From contig NZ_CAUM01000111.1 in NCBI RefSeq assembly GCF_000350085.1, positions 1 through 64,000 on the forward strand: a stretch of DNA of 64,000 nucleotides. The letters are read 5' to 3'. Made by a program: the position numbers and the translations under genes. This DNA comes from Mesorhizobium metallidurans STM 2683 (GTDB lineage: Bacteria > Pseudomonadota > Alphaproteobacteria > Rhizobiales > Rhizobiaceae). Shown one piece after another: positions 35,253-43,471 of the stretch. The notes below the pieces were generated by a model. That model saw only the letters and a list, made by a program, of their open reading frames with translations. It did not search any database and was not told where the DNA came from. Within the stretch, counting starts at the first letter, position 1. Each line of letters starts with the position of its first letter.

Positions 35253-35286
35253 GTTCAAGCATGAACATAATAGTTCAAACATGAAC
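35253..35286. promoter_or_regulatory. tandem MarR-type operators
   Basis: GTTCAAGCATGAAC (35253-35266) and GTTCAAACATGAAC (35273-35286): two copies of a GTTCA-N4-TGAAC palindrome with centres 20 bases apart, two helical turns. The second copy contains the ATG of the marR-type gene. They occupy the whole 47-base divergent region, so a bound dimer pair would block both genes. Confidence 0.78.
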
Positions 35287-35733
35287 ATTAAGCAAGAGCT
35301 GCCCTGGGACAACCCGCGTTTTCGCAACTGGGTCGCGGTGGCGCGCGCCTGCCATGTGCTGGAGCGCACGCTGGCGGTGAAGCTCGTGCCGCTGGATCTG
35401 AAACCAGCGCAGCTCGATGTGCTGATGAACCTCTACCGCCACCCCGGCATGTCGCAGCACGATCTCGCCAGGCGGCTGCTGGTGGGGCGCTCCAACATCA
35501 CCATGCTTTTGCCGCAGCTCGAGGCGCGTGGCCTGCTGCGCCGCGAAGGCGACGACAAGGACAAGCGGGTGCTGCGGCTGACCTTGACCGCGGCCGGCGA
35601 GGCCCTGCTGATGCAGGCGCTGAAGGTCCACATGGCGCTGATCGAGAAGGCGATGAGCCAATCGACGCCGGAGCAATGCGACATGATCGGCGAGCAGATG
35701 CGCAAGGTTGCCGAGGTGCTGAAGGAAGCATGA
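35281..35733 (+). CDS. MarR-family transcriptional regulator
   Basis: A 150-residue winged-helix regulator. The MarR core LDVLMNLYRHPGMSQHDLARRLLVGRSNITMLLPQLEARGLLRR is at residues about 40-85, with the wing DDKDKRVLRLTLTAAG. Flanking helices form the dimer interface. The ATG lies inside one of two operator palindromes and has no Shine-Dalgarno upstream, so the message may be leaderless or nearly so. Divergent from the alpha/beta hydrolase, the probable regulated partner. Confidence 0.9.
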   Translation: MNIKQELPWDNPRFRNWVAVARACHVLERTLAVKLVPLDLKPAQLDVLMNLYRHPGMSQHDLARRLLVGRSNITMLLPQLEARGLLRREGDDKDKRVLRLTLTAAGEALLMQALKVHMALIEKAMSQSTPEQCDMIGEQMRKVAEVLKEA

Positions 35734-35757
35734 CGGCGCCTGCTTTACCGCATCGTC

Positions 35758-36369
35758 TTACCACATCGACTTCTTCGCCCGTTCCGGCCATTCCTTGTCA
35801 TAGGCCTCGCCGTCGATGTTCTTGCGGCTGGTGACCTCCAGGATTTTTCCCGGTGTCGGCAGCGATTTTGGATCGACATGTTTTGCCGGGTTCCACAGCT
35901 CAGATCGGACAATGGCGCGGGCGCACTGGAAATAAACCGAATCGACATCGACAACCGTGACCGAGCGCGCCGGCTTGCCTTCGACGGTGAAGGAGGCGCA
36001 AAGCGCGGTGTCGGTGGTGATGGTGGCCCGGCCGTTGACGCGCAGCGTGGTACCGGAACCCGGCACCAGGAACAGCAGCCCGACGCGAGGATCGCGGATG
36101 ATGTTTTTCAGCGAATCGGCACGGTTGTTGCCGCGCCGGTCCGGCATCATCAGGGTTTTCGGGTCATGGATGCGCACGAAGCCGGCAAGATCGCCGCGCG
36201 GCGAGCAGTCCAGCCCTTCCGGCCCGCTGGTCGCCAGCGCAACGAAGGGCGAGGCCTCGATGAAGGCGGCGTATTCGGGAATGACATGGTCGAGTTCCTT
36301 GACCACCGACGCTTCGCCGGGCAGGCCATAGAGGGCTTCGAGCTGTTCGACCGTGTTTATGACGGACAT
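35758..36369 (-). CDS. Pyridoxamine 5'-phosphate oxidase-family flavoprotein
   Basis: A 203-residue split-barrel FMN-binding protein of the subgroup often named after MSMEG_1061. FVALATSGPEGLDCSPRGD and LMMPDRRGNNRADSLKNII are the FMN-phosphate regions; PRVGLLFLVPG and LRVNGRATI follow. These are usually FMN- or F420-type reductases of unknown substrate, not the vitamin B6 enzyme itself. It is preceded by a DUF971 gene on the same strand at 82 bases, so an operon is likely. Confidence 0.87.
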   Translation of the reverse strand: MSVINTVEQLEALYGLPGEASVVKELDHVIPEYAAFIEASPFVALATSGPEGLDCSPRGDLAGFVRIHDPKTLMMPDRRGNNRADSLKNIIRDPRVGLLFLVPGSGTTLRVNGRATITTDTALCASFTVEGKPARSVTVVDVDSVYFQCARAIVRSELWNPAKHVDPKSLPTPGKILEVTSRKNIDGEAYDKEWPERAKKSMW

Positions 36370-36450
36370 TTTTCGTCTCCGAACCTTTGCCGGCGCTACC
36401 TGATATCCGTGACGTTTTGACGACAGTACTGGATGACACTGCCAGTGGTG

Positions 36451-36804
36451 CTAGCGATCGCGGCTCAGTCCCTTCTCCTGCAGTTCGGCGAGATAGGCGG
36501 CCCAGCGCGCCTCCTTCTCATGGCCCAGCGTATGCAGGTAATTCCAGGTAAAGATGCCGGTGTCGTGGAAATCGTCGAAGGTGATGCGGACGGCGTAGTT
36601 GCCGACCGGCTCGATCTTGAGGATCGCGACGTTGCGCTTACCGGGAACTGTCACGCGCTGTTCGGGCGAATGGCCCTGCACTTCGGCCGACGGCGAGGCA
36701 ACACGCAGAAGCTCCGCCGGCAGTTCGAACGGCTGATGGTCGGGGAAGGTCACGGTCAGCAGCCTGCGGTCCTTTGAGACCCTGAGTTCCTTCGGCGCCG
36801 TCAT
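36451..36804 (-). CDS. DUF971 / gamma-butyrobetaine hydroxylase-like N-terminal domain protein
   Basis: A 117-residue stand-alone DUF971 domain: PKELRVSKDRRLLTVTFPD at the start, then ILKIEPVGNYAVRITFDDFHDTGIFTWNYLHTLG in the middle, the family's conserved block. In eukaryotes this fold is the N-terminal part of gamma-butyrobetaine hydroxylase. In bacteria single copies are common, some near iron-sulfur or molybdenum-cofactor genes; the moaA gene lies 200 bases away here. Specific role unknown. Confidence 0.85.
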   Translation of the reverse strand: MTAPKELRVSKDRRLLTVTFPDHQPFELPAELLRVASPSAEVQGHSPEQRVTVPGKRNVAILKIEPVGNYAVRITFDDFHDTGIFTWNYLHTLGHEKEARWAAYLAELQEKGLSRDR

Positions 36805-37002
36805 GGTGATAGATCCCGCATCGATGTGCCCTTCCCTACGCCGCTTGGCGCAACGGGAAAAGGTCGCTTCGAAACTTCCGACACGATCTGTCGGCGACGG
36901 GATGTTACCAAAGATCGAGACGATCTATCTTGAATGGCAGGCTGGATCGTATCACATAGCCAGATATAACGAAGCCGTTCGCGGCCACGGGAAGCGCATA
37001 GT

Positions 37003-37998
37003 ATGGACATGATCGATCCTTTCGGTCGCACGATCAGCTATCTCAGGGTGTCGGTCACCGACCGCTGCGATTTCCGCTGCACCTATTGCATGGCCGAGGA
37101 CATGACGTTCCTTCCCAAGAAGGATCTTCTGTCGCTCGAGGAACTCGATCGGCTGTGCACGGTCTTCATCGAAAAAGGTGTCAGGAAACTGCGTCTGACC
37201 GGCGGCGAGCCGCTGGTGCGCAAGAACATCATGCATCTGGTGCGCCAGCTTTCGCGTCACCTCGAGAGCGGTGCGCTGGAAGAATTGACGCTCACCACCA
37301 ACGGCTCGCAGCTTTCGCGCTTTGCCGCAGAGCTCGCCGGTTGCGGGGTCAAGCGCATCAACGTCTCGCTGGACACGCTCGACGCCGACAAATTCCGCCA
37401 GATCACCCGTTGGGGTCATCTCGACAAGGTCATGCAAGGTATCGACGCGGCGCAGGCGGCCGGCTTGAAAGTAAAGCTCAACGCGGTGGCGCTGAAGGAT
37501 TTCAACGACACCGAGCTGCCCGACATGCTGCGCTGGGCGCATGGCCGCGGCATGGAATTGACGGTCATCGAGACCATGCCGATGGGTGAGATCGACGCCG
37601 ATCGCACCGACCAGTATCTGCCGCTGTCGCTGCTGCGCGCTTCGCTGGAGCGGCAGTTCACGCTGACCGACATTCCCTTCAAGACCGGCGGTCCGGCCCG
37701 TTACGTCCACGTCGCCGAGACCGGCGGGCGGCTCGGCTTCATCACGCCGATGACGCATAATTTCTGCGAAAGCTGCAACCGCGTCCGGCTGACCTGCACC
37801 GGCACGCTCTATATGTGCCTGGGCCAGGAGGATGCCGCCGACCTGCGCGCACCGTTGCGCGCGTCCGAAGGCAACGAATTGGTCGCCGACGCCATCGATG
37901 AAGCCATCGGCCGCAAACCGAAGGGCCATGATTTCATCATCGACCGGCGCACCAACCGTCCATCGGTGTCGCGGCATATGAGCGTCACCGGCGGCTGA
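37003..37998 (+). CDS. moaA: GTP 3',8-cyclase MoaA
   Basis: First enzyme of molybdenum-cofactor synthesis. A radical-SAM protein of 331 residues. The N-terminal cluster cysteines are C22, C26 and C29 ([12 protein letters not shown]). The C-terminal cluster cysteines are C255, C258 and C272. The chain ends in GG, which is needed for activity. The substrate motifs [11 protein letters not shown] and LTTNGSQL are intact. Upstream sequence (36805-37002) has no obvious Moco riboswitch. mobA and mobB, which act late in the same pathway, are 1.6 kb downstream. Confidence 0.96.
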   Translation: MDMIDPFGRTISYLRVSVTDRCDFRCTYCMAEDMTFLPKKDLLSLEELDRLCTVFIEKGVRKLRLTGGEPLVRKNIMHLVRQLSRHLESGALEELTLTTNGSQLSRFAAELAGCGVKRINVSLDTLDADKFRQITRWGHLDKVMQGIDAAQAAGLKVKLNAVALKDFNDTELPDMLRWAHGRGMELTVIETMPMGEIDADRTDQYLPLSLLRASLERQFTLTDIPFKTGGPARYVHVAETGGRLGFITPMTHNFCESCNRVRLTCTGTLYMCLGQEDAADLRAPLRASEGNELVADAIDEAIGRKPKGHDFIIDRRTNRPSVSRHMSVTGG

Positions 37999-38164
37999 TC
38001 GGTTGACTGCCGCCGCGCGATCGGCAGGTTGCCCTCAAAAGGCAGTGAGCCTCTGGGGACACCCAGAAAAAGTCCTATCCGCAAGCAGTTGCTGATTTAC
38101 CGCTCAGGCGTTCCGGCCTAGCTTCCCCTCCGGAGCAGATCTTCGCTCCATGGGGGAATACATT

Positions 38165-38521
38165 ATGCGCAAACTCACTCTTTCTCTGGCATTGCTTGGC
38201 CTCGCGTCCGTATCGGCGGCGGCCCAATCGATCGGCGGCACCTATACCGTCGCCGGCACCAATTTCGACGGATCGACCTATGGCGGCGAGGCAACCGTCA
38301 CGCTGACCAGCGAGACGACCTGCACGATCCATTGGGAAACTGGCGGCTCGTCCTCTGACGGCATCTGCATGCGAAACGACGATGCCTTCTCGGCCGGCTA
38401 CGTCATGGGCAAGGCGGTTGGTCTTGTCGTCTACAAGGTGCAGGAAGACGGTTCGTTGCACGGTCTGTGGACGATTGCCGGCAAGGATGGCAACGGCACC
38501 GAGGTGCTGACGCCGAAATAA
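38165..38521 (+). CDS. Small secreted protein of unknown function
   Basis: A 118-residue protein with a signal peptide (LTLSLALLGLASVSAAAQ) and a beta-rich mature part (GTYTVAGTNFDGSTYGGEATVTLTSETTCTIHW). Two cysteines (TTCTI, GICM) may form a disulfide. The start at 38165 follows GGGGGAATAC; an in-frame ATG at 38150 adds five residues that include this ribosome-binding site. Solitary gene, ending in its own hairpin. Family not recognised. Confidence 0.75.
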   Translation: MRKLTLSLALLGLASVSAAAQSIGGTYTVAGTNFDGSTYGGEATVTLTSETTCTIHWETGGSSSDGICMRNDDAFSAGYVMGKAVGLVVYKVQEDGSLHGLWTIAGKDGNGTEVLTPK

Positions 38522-38547
38522 CTCGGCCGTACTTTGCGGACGGATGA

Positions 38548-38578
38548 TCTGGGCCACAGCGAAAAACCGTGGCCCAGA
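38548..38578 (+). terminator. probable terminator after the secreted-protein gene
   Basis: TCTGGGCCAC (38548-38557) pairs perfectly with GTGGCCCAGA (38569-38578) over an 11-base loop, followed by CCTTTGGCGTTGCTGTTTTG. The tail is only partly T-rich. Its position shows that the next gene must start after it. Confidence 0.65.
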
Positions 38579-38648
38579 CCTTTGGCGTTGCTGTTTTGTG
38601 ATCGGCTGCTACAGGCTTGATCCAAAGCATAAACCGGAAACGCCGCCC

Positions 38649-39569
38649 TTGCCTCTTTCGCCAAATCTTCGCGGCGCGCTGTTCATGGTGGTGGCCATGA
38701 TCGGCTTCACCCTCAACGACGCCATCACCAAGGTTTCGTCGGAAACGATGAACATGGCGCAGGTCATGCTCATCCGGGGCGCCTTCTCGTTGCTCTTCGT
38801 CGGCCTGCTTGCCTGGCAGCGCGGTGCGCTCGCCAATCTCTCTTCGATGCTGCAGCCGATGGTGGCGGTGCGCGTCGCCGGCGAAGCCGGCGCCACCGTG
38901 GCCTTCCTTGTCGCGCTGGCCCATCTGCCGATCGCCAATGTCTCGGCTGTGCTGCAGGCGCTGCCGCTGGCCGTGACGATGGGCGCAGCGCTGGTGTTTA
39001 ATGAAGGCGTCGGCTGGCGGCGATGGCTGGCCATCGCTGTCGGTTTTGCCGGCGTGCTGATCATCGTGCGGCCCGGCTTTGAAGGCTTCAGTCTCTATTC
39101 GCTGCTGGCGCTGGCGAGCGTCGCCTGCTGTGCGGTGCGCGACCTCGCCACCAAGCGCATTCCCCAGGCCATTCCGACCCTGCTTGTCTCGACCGCCACG
39201 GCGCTGGCGATGACGGTGCTGGGTGCGGCGCTGCTTTCGCCAATGGGCGGCTGGACGCCGATGACGGCGGAAAGCACGGCGCTGCTGGCGCTTGCCGCGG
39301 TGCTCGTAGTCATCGGTTATCAGTTCATCATCATGGCGATGCGGGTGGGCGACATCTCCTTCATAGCACCGTTCCGCTATACCGCCCTGCTCTGGTCGAT
39401 CCTGCTGGGCCTCGTCATCTTCGGCGACGTCCCCGACCTGCCGATGACCGTAGGCGCCACTATCATCGTCGGCTCCGGCCTCTATGCGCTTTACCGCGAA
39501 CGGGTCGTCGGCCGGCAAAAACCTGCCGCCGAAAACGCTGGACCCGACATGGCGCCGGACGGCATATAG
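38649..39569 (+). CDS. DMT/EamA-family transporter
   Basis: Ten-helix drug/metabolite transporter, about 306 residues, with two EamA repeats (first from LRGALFMVVAMIGFTLNDAITK, second from SLYSLLALASVACCAVRDLATK). Substrate not predictable. The start is unusual: upstream ATG 38544 and GTG 38598 lie within or just after the terminator of the previous gene, and homology to the family begins at PLSPNLRGAL. A TTG start at 38649 is therefore preferred. Followed by mobA after 51 bases. Confidence 0.82.
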   Translation: MPLSPNLRGALFMVVAMIGFTLNDAITKVSSETMNMAQVMLIRGAFSLLFVGLLAWQRGALANLSSMLQPMVAVRVAGEAGATVAFLVALAHLPIANVSAVLQALPLAVTMGAALVFNEGVGWRRWLAIAVGFAGVLIIVRPGFEGFSLYSLLALASVACCAVRDLATKRIPQAIPTLLVSTATALAMTVLGAALLSPMGGWTPMTAESTALLALAAVLVVIGYQFIIMAMRVGDISFIAPFRYTALLWSILLGLVIFGDVPDLPMTVGATIIVGSGLYALYRERVVGRQKPAAENAGPDMAPDGI

Positions 39570-39620
39570 GCCCAATCGTTGAAGACCGTTCGATTGCAAC
39601 GGATATTTAGGCAGCAGACG

Positions 39621-40253
39621 ATGGGCCGAGACATTGCAGGGATCATTCTGGCCGGCGGCCAGTCGCGGCGAATGGGCGGCGGTGACAAGAGCCTGCTCGC
39701 GCTTGGCGAGGAGAGCCTGTTGGACCATGTCGTTTCGCGCTTTGCGCCACAGGTCGGACCGCTGGCGCTCAGCGCCAACGGCGATCCGGCACGGTTTGCC
39801 GGGATTGGACTTCCAGTGCTTGCCGATGTGGTGGAAGGCTTTGCCGGGCCGCTTGCCGGCATACTGACCGGGCTCGAATGGGCCGCCGCCAACACGGCCT
39901 GCGAAGCACTCGCCACGGTTGCCGGCGACACGCCCTTCCTGCCGCAGGATCTGGTCGAACGGCTGGTTGCGGCAGCCGGGGAACGTGCGGGCGTGATCGC
40001 CGTTGCCAGTTCGGGCGGCAAACAGCATCCGACGTTCGCGCTCTGGCCTGTAGGGGCGCGCGAGGCTCTGCGGCGTTTTCTGGTCGACGAGGACATCAGG
40101 CGGGTTTCCGCCTTCATCGACCGGCATGGCTTTGTCGAGGTGGAGTTTTCGCTGCTGAAATCCGGCGGGCACCAGATCGACCCGTTCTTCAACATCAATA
40201 CACCGGACGATCTTGCGGTGGCCGAGCGTCTGTTGCAGAGCATTAAGCCATGA
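39621..40253 (+). CDS. mobA: Molybdenum cofactor guanylyltransferase MobA
   Basis: Transfers GMP to molybdopterin to form the guanine dinucleotide cofactor. The 210 residues open with IAGIILAGGQSRRMGGGDKSLL, the nucleotidyltransferase signature with catalytic Lys. LADVVEGFAGPLAGILTGLEWA and VAGDTPFLPQDLV follow as expected. The start at 39621 (MGRDIAG) is set by homology; 14 codons upstream are in frame but unlikely. Overlaps mobB by four bases (ATGA). Confidence 0.94.
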   Translation: MGRDIAGIILAGGQSRRMGGGDKSLLALGEESLLDHVVSRFAPQVGPLALSANGDPARFAGIGLPVLADVVEGFAGPLAGILTGLEWAAANTACEALATVAGDTPFLPQDLVERLVAAAGERAGVIAVASSGGKQHPTFALWPVGAREALRRFLVDEDIRRVSAFIDRHGFVEVEFSLLKSGGHQIDPFFNINTPDDLAVAERLLQSIKP

Positions 40254-40759
40254 TGAGACACGTCTTCGGCATCACCGGCTGGAAGAATTCCGGCAAGACC
40301 ACACTGACCGAAAAGCTGGTCGCCGAACTTGCCCGGCGCGGCTGGAAAGTCTCAACGGTCAAGCACGCCCATCACGATTTCGACATCGACACGCCGGGGA
40401 CCGACAGCTTTCGCCACAGGCACGCCGGGGCTACTGAAGTCGCCATCGTTTCGGACAGGCGCTGGGCGCTGATGCACGAATTGCGCGGTGAGGACGAACC
40501 AAAGCTGGACGAAATCCTGTCGCGGCTGGCGCCATCCGACATCGTGCTGGTCGAAGGCTACAAGCGCGAGATGCACAATAAGATCGAGACGCGGCGTCTG
40601 GAGGCCAGGGACAGGACACCGCTTTCGACGGGCGATCCGCATATCGTCGCCGTCGCGGCCGACTTTGCAGTCTCCGGCGAAAGCCTGCCGGTCTTTGATC
40701 TCGACGACACGAAATCGATTGCCGACTTCGTCGAGCGCACCACAGGTTTGACGCGCTGA
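40250..40759 (+). CDS. mobB: Molybdopterin-guanine dinucleotide biosynthesis protein MobB
   Basis: GTP-binding accessory protein of 169 residues. Walker A is GWKNSGKTTLTEKL, and the MobB motifs STVKHAHHDFDIDTPGTDSFRHRHAGA and DIVLVEGYKREMHNKIE are present. It assists MobA in guanylating molybdopterin but is not essential in enterobacteria. Start codon overlaps the mobA stop, indicating coupled translation. Confidence 0.94.
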   Translation: MMRHVFGITGWKNSGKTTLTEKLVAELARRGWKVSTVKHAHHDFDIDTPGTDSFRHRHAGATEVAIVSDRRWALMHELRGEDEPKLDEILSRLAPSDIVLVEGYKREMHNKIETRRLEARDRTPLSTGDPHIVAVAADFAVSGESLPVFDLDDTKSIADFVERTTGLTR

Positions 40760-40970
40760 CGGCACGCCGGAAGACCACTCGGTCGCCGCTTTCCCTTCCC
40801 CCGCGCCTGCCCCAGCGTCAGCATTTTCCGGGAATACAAATCCCGCAAGCGACGGTTTTGCAGTTGCTTTTTCTTGGAAAATATTGGGAGTATTGCGCCA
40901 GCGGGCGGTCAAAAGCACCGCCCACAGAGCCGTTAGGGACGACGGCCGGGACCATAAAGAGAGGACTATC

Positions 40971-41756
40971 ATGCGTATTGCACTGCGTATAGCGCTCGCC
41001 GCATCGGCGGCGCTGCTGACGCTTGGCGTTGCCCAGGCTCAGGAAAAAACCTTGAGAATCGGCACTGAAGGCGCCTACCCCCCGTTCAACAACCTTACCG
41101 CCGACGGCCAACTCGTAGGCTTCGACATCGACATCGCCAAGGCGCTCTGCGACGAGATGAAGGTGAAGTGCACCTTCGTCGCCCAGGACTGGGACGGCAT
41201 CATCCCGGCACTCCAGGCCGGCAAGTTCGACGCCATCGTCGCCTCGATGTCGATCACGCCGGAACGAGCCGAGAAGGTCGACTTCACCCACAAATACTAC
41301 AACACTCCGTCGGCGCTCGCCGCACCGAAAGACACCACGCTGAAGGGCGTGACCAAGGAGGATCTGGCGGGCAAGACCGTCGGCGTTGCCACCACGACAA
41401 CGCACTTCAACTATGCGTCGAAAACCTACACGGACAGCACCATCAAGGGCTATCCGAGCAGCCCAGAGGAGCAGGCCGATCTCGCCAATGGCCGTCTTGA
41501 CGCCATTCAAGACGACATCGTCGTGCTGAGCCAATGGCTCGACACGCCGGACGGCGCCTGCTGCAAGATTCTCGGCACGCCGAACCCGCAGCCGGTCGAA
41601 ATCTTCGGACCGGGCGCCGGCATCGCCGTGCGCAAGGGCGAGACCGACCTGGTCAACCAGTTCAATGCCGCCATCGGCGCCATCCGCGCCAATGGAAAAT
41701 ACAAGGAAATCAACGACAAATACTTCAAGTTCGACGTCTACGGCGGCGAATCCTGA
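40971..41756 (+). CDS. Amino-acid ABC transporter substrate-binding protein (HisJ/ArgT/OccT type)
   Basis: Periplasmic binding protein of 261 residues, SBP_bac_3 family. The signal peptide (IALRIALAASAALLTLGVAQA) is cleaved before QEKTLRIGTEGAYPPFN. The family motif GFDIDIAKALCDEMKVKCTFV and the ligand-binding loop VASMSITPERAEKVDF point to basic amino acids or opines. GAGGACTATC precedes the ATG. It is first in a three-gene set with two permeases, followed by a strong intercistronic hairpin. Confidence 0.92.
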   Translation: MRIALRIALAASAALLTLGVAQAQEKTLRIGTEGAYPPFNNLTADGQLVGFDIDIAKALCDEMKVKCTFVAQDWDGIIPALQAGKFDAIVASMSITPERAEKVDFTHKYYNTPSALAAPKDTTLKGVTKEDLAGKTVGVATTTTHFNYASKTYTDSTIKGYPSSPEEQADLANGRLDAIQDDIVVLSQWLDTPDGACCKILGTPNPQPVEIFGPGAGIAVRKGETDLVNQFNAAIGAIRANGKYKEINDKYFKFDVYGGES

Positions 41757-41767
41757 CAAACGCGGTC

Positions 41768-41794
41768 ACGACGGCGGGGATGCCCCGCCGTCGT
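41768..41794 (+). promoter_or_regulatory. intercistronic hairpin after the binding-protein gene
   Basis: ACGACGGCGGGG and CCCCGCCGTCGT form a perfect 12-bp stem around ATG, 11 bases after the binding-protein stop and 43 bases before the permease start. Such hairpins usually stabilise the upstream message and reduce permease expression. Confidence 0.7.
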
Positions 41795-41837
41795 CCATTC
41801 TCGTTTTGGGAACCGTCGCGGAGATTAAGACCGATCC

Positions 41838-42557
41838 ATGCCGAGCCAGAGCATATGGACGCTTCTCAGTTGGGGACCGGATGGCTGGCTTGACGACATC
41901 GCTTCTGGTGCGATGGTCACCGTCGCGCTTGCGCTGGCCACGCTGCCCATCGGCCTGACGATTGGCTTCTTCATAGCGCTGGGCAAGCAATCAGAAGAAC
42001 CTTCGTTACGCCTCGCCGCCAACGTCTACACGACAATCTTCCGCGGCTTGCCGGAACTGGTGACGCTTTTCCTGTTCTTCTTCGGCATGCCGATTCTGCT
42101 GCAGCATCTCATCAGATATTTCCGGCCCGAAGCGACCATCGACGTCAACGGCTTCGTCGCCGGCATGATCGTGCTTGCCCTGATCTTCTCATCCTATGCC
42201 AGCGAGGTTTTTCTTTCCGCTTTCCGCGCGATACCAAAGGGCCAGTATGAGGGCAGCTACGCACTTGGCCTTTCGAGCTGGCAAACGATGCGCAAGGTGA
42301 TCTTGCCGCAGTTGCTTCGCATCGCCTTTCCCGGCCTCGAAAACTGCTGGCTCGCTTTGCTCAAGGACACATCGCTCGTGTCGATCGTCGGCCTTGCCGA
42401 AACGCTGCGCAACGCCGGTGTGGCTGCCCGCGTCACCAAACATTCGTTTCTGTTCTACAGCGTCGCGGCGCTGGTCTTTCTTGTCCTGGCCGTCCTGTCG
42501 TCTTTCGCCACCAATGCCATTTTGCGCTCGCTGGGAAAGCGGGAGGCGCAACGATGA
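41838..42557 (+). CDS. Amino-acid ABC transporter permease (HisQ type)
   Basis: A 239-residue inner-membrane permease of the HisMQ family. About five helices, with the EAA loop region SYALGLSSWQTMRKVILPQLLRIAFPGLENCW and the N-terminal LATLPIGLTIGFFIALGK. Overlaps the next permease gene by four bases (ATGA). Partner of the HisM-type protein for import of basic amino acids or opines. Confidence 0.9.
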   Translation: MPSQSIWTLLSWGPDGWLDDIASGAMVTVALALATLPIGLTIGFFIALGKQSEEPSLRLAANVYTTIFRGLPELVTLFLFFFGMPILLQHLIRYFRPEATIDVNGFVAGMIVLALIFSSYASEVFLSAFRAIPKGQYEGSYALGLSSWQTMRKVILPQLLRIAFPGLENCWLALLKDTSLVSIVGLAETLRNAGVAARVTKHSFLFYSVAALVFLVLAVLSSFATNAILRSLGKREAQR

Positions 42558-43375
42558 GCGTCACAGCCGCAATCGTCGAACGGCCGCCGCCGCAGGCGCG
42601 GGGCTGGCCGCGCAGCCGCATCATCGGCTACGCGCTCGTTGGCCTGTGGATCGCTTTCGGTCTGGGCATCGTTGCCTATTTGATCTTTGCCTGGAACGCC
42701 GAATTCTTCGCCAAATATGCACCGGCCTATCTGAAAGGGCTGGGAGTCACACTATCGCTGGTCGCCATATCGATGGTGCTCGGTGCCATTCTGTCGGTGC
42801 CGGTCGCCTATGGCCGCATGTCGAACAACCCTATCCTTTCCGGCCTGGCCTATTGTTATGTCTACTTCTTCCGTGGCACGCCGCTGCTGGTCCAGACCTT
42901 TCTCGTCTATTACGGCTTGGGGTCGTTCAGACCAGAGCTCCAGACAGTCGGGCTGTGGTGGTTCTTCCGCGAAGCGTTCTATTGCGGTGTCTTCGCCTTT
43001 GCGCTCAATACGGCCGCTTACCAGGCGGAAATCCTGCGCGGCGCCATCGAGAGCGTTCCGAGGGGCCAGTGGGAAGGCGCTGCCTCGCTTGGGCTGCACA
43101 AATTGCAGACGCTGCGCAAAATCATCCTGCCGCAGGCGCTGATCGTCGCCTTGCGGCCCTATGGCAACGAACTCATCCTGATGATCAAAGCCTCGGCAAT
43201 TGTCGCCATCATCACGGTCTACGACCTGATGGGCCAGGCCAAGCTTGCCTTTGCCAACTCCTTTGACATCCAGGCCTATATCTGGGTCGCCATCGTCTAT
43301 CTGGTGATGGTCGAGATATTGCGTCACGGGGTCGAGTGGATCGAACGCCGGATCACCATTCATCTGAAACGTTGA
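42554..43375 (+). CDS. Amino-acid ABC transporter permease (HisM type)
   Basis: A 273-residue permease of the HisMQ family. An N-terminal extension of about 45 residues precedes the conserved core GVTLSLVAISMVLGAILSVPVAYGR. The segment FRGTPLLVQTFLVYYGLG and the EAA loop GAASLGLHKLQTLRKIILPQALIVALRPYGNE are typical. No ATPase gene follows; the next gene is a dehydrogenase. The ATPase must come from elsewhere or be shared. Confidence 0.9.
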   Translation: MSVTAAIVERPPPQARGWPRSRIIGYALVGLWIAFGLGIVAYLIFAWNAEFFAKYAPAYLKGLGVTLSLVAISMVLGAILSVPVAYGRMSNNPILSGLAYCYVYFFRGTPLLVQTFLVYYGLGSFRPELQTVGLWWFFREAFYCGVFAFALNTAAYQAEILRGAIESVPRGQWEGAASLGLHKLQTLRKIILPQALIVALRPYGNELILMIKASAIVAIITVYDLMGQAKLAFANSFDIQAYIWVAIVYLVMVEILRHGVEWIERRITIHLKR

Positions 43376-43471
43376 CGCGATCGGACGCACCCACCCAGAA
43401 ATCGATTCCGATTCTGGAGACCATGCGCTAGAGCTTCCGCAGCGAATTCTGTTTCTGTGGAAGGTAAGCCT

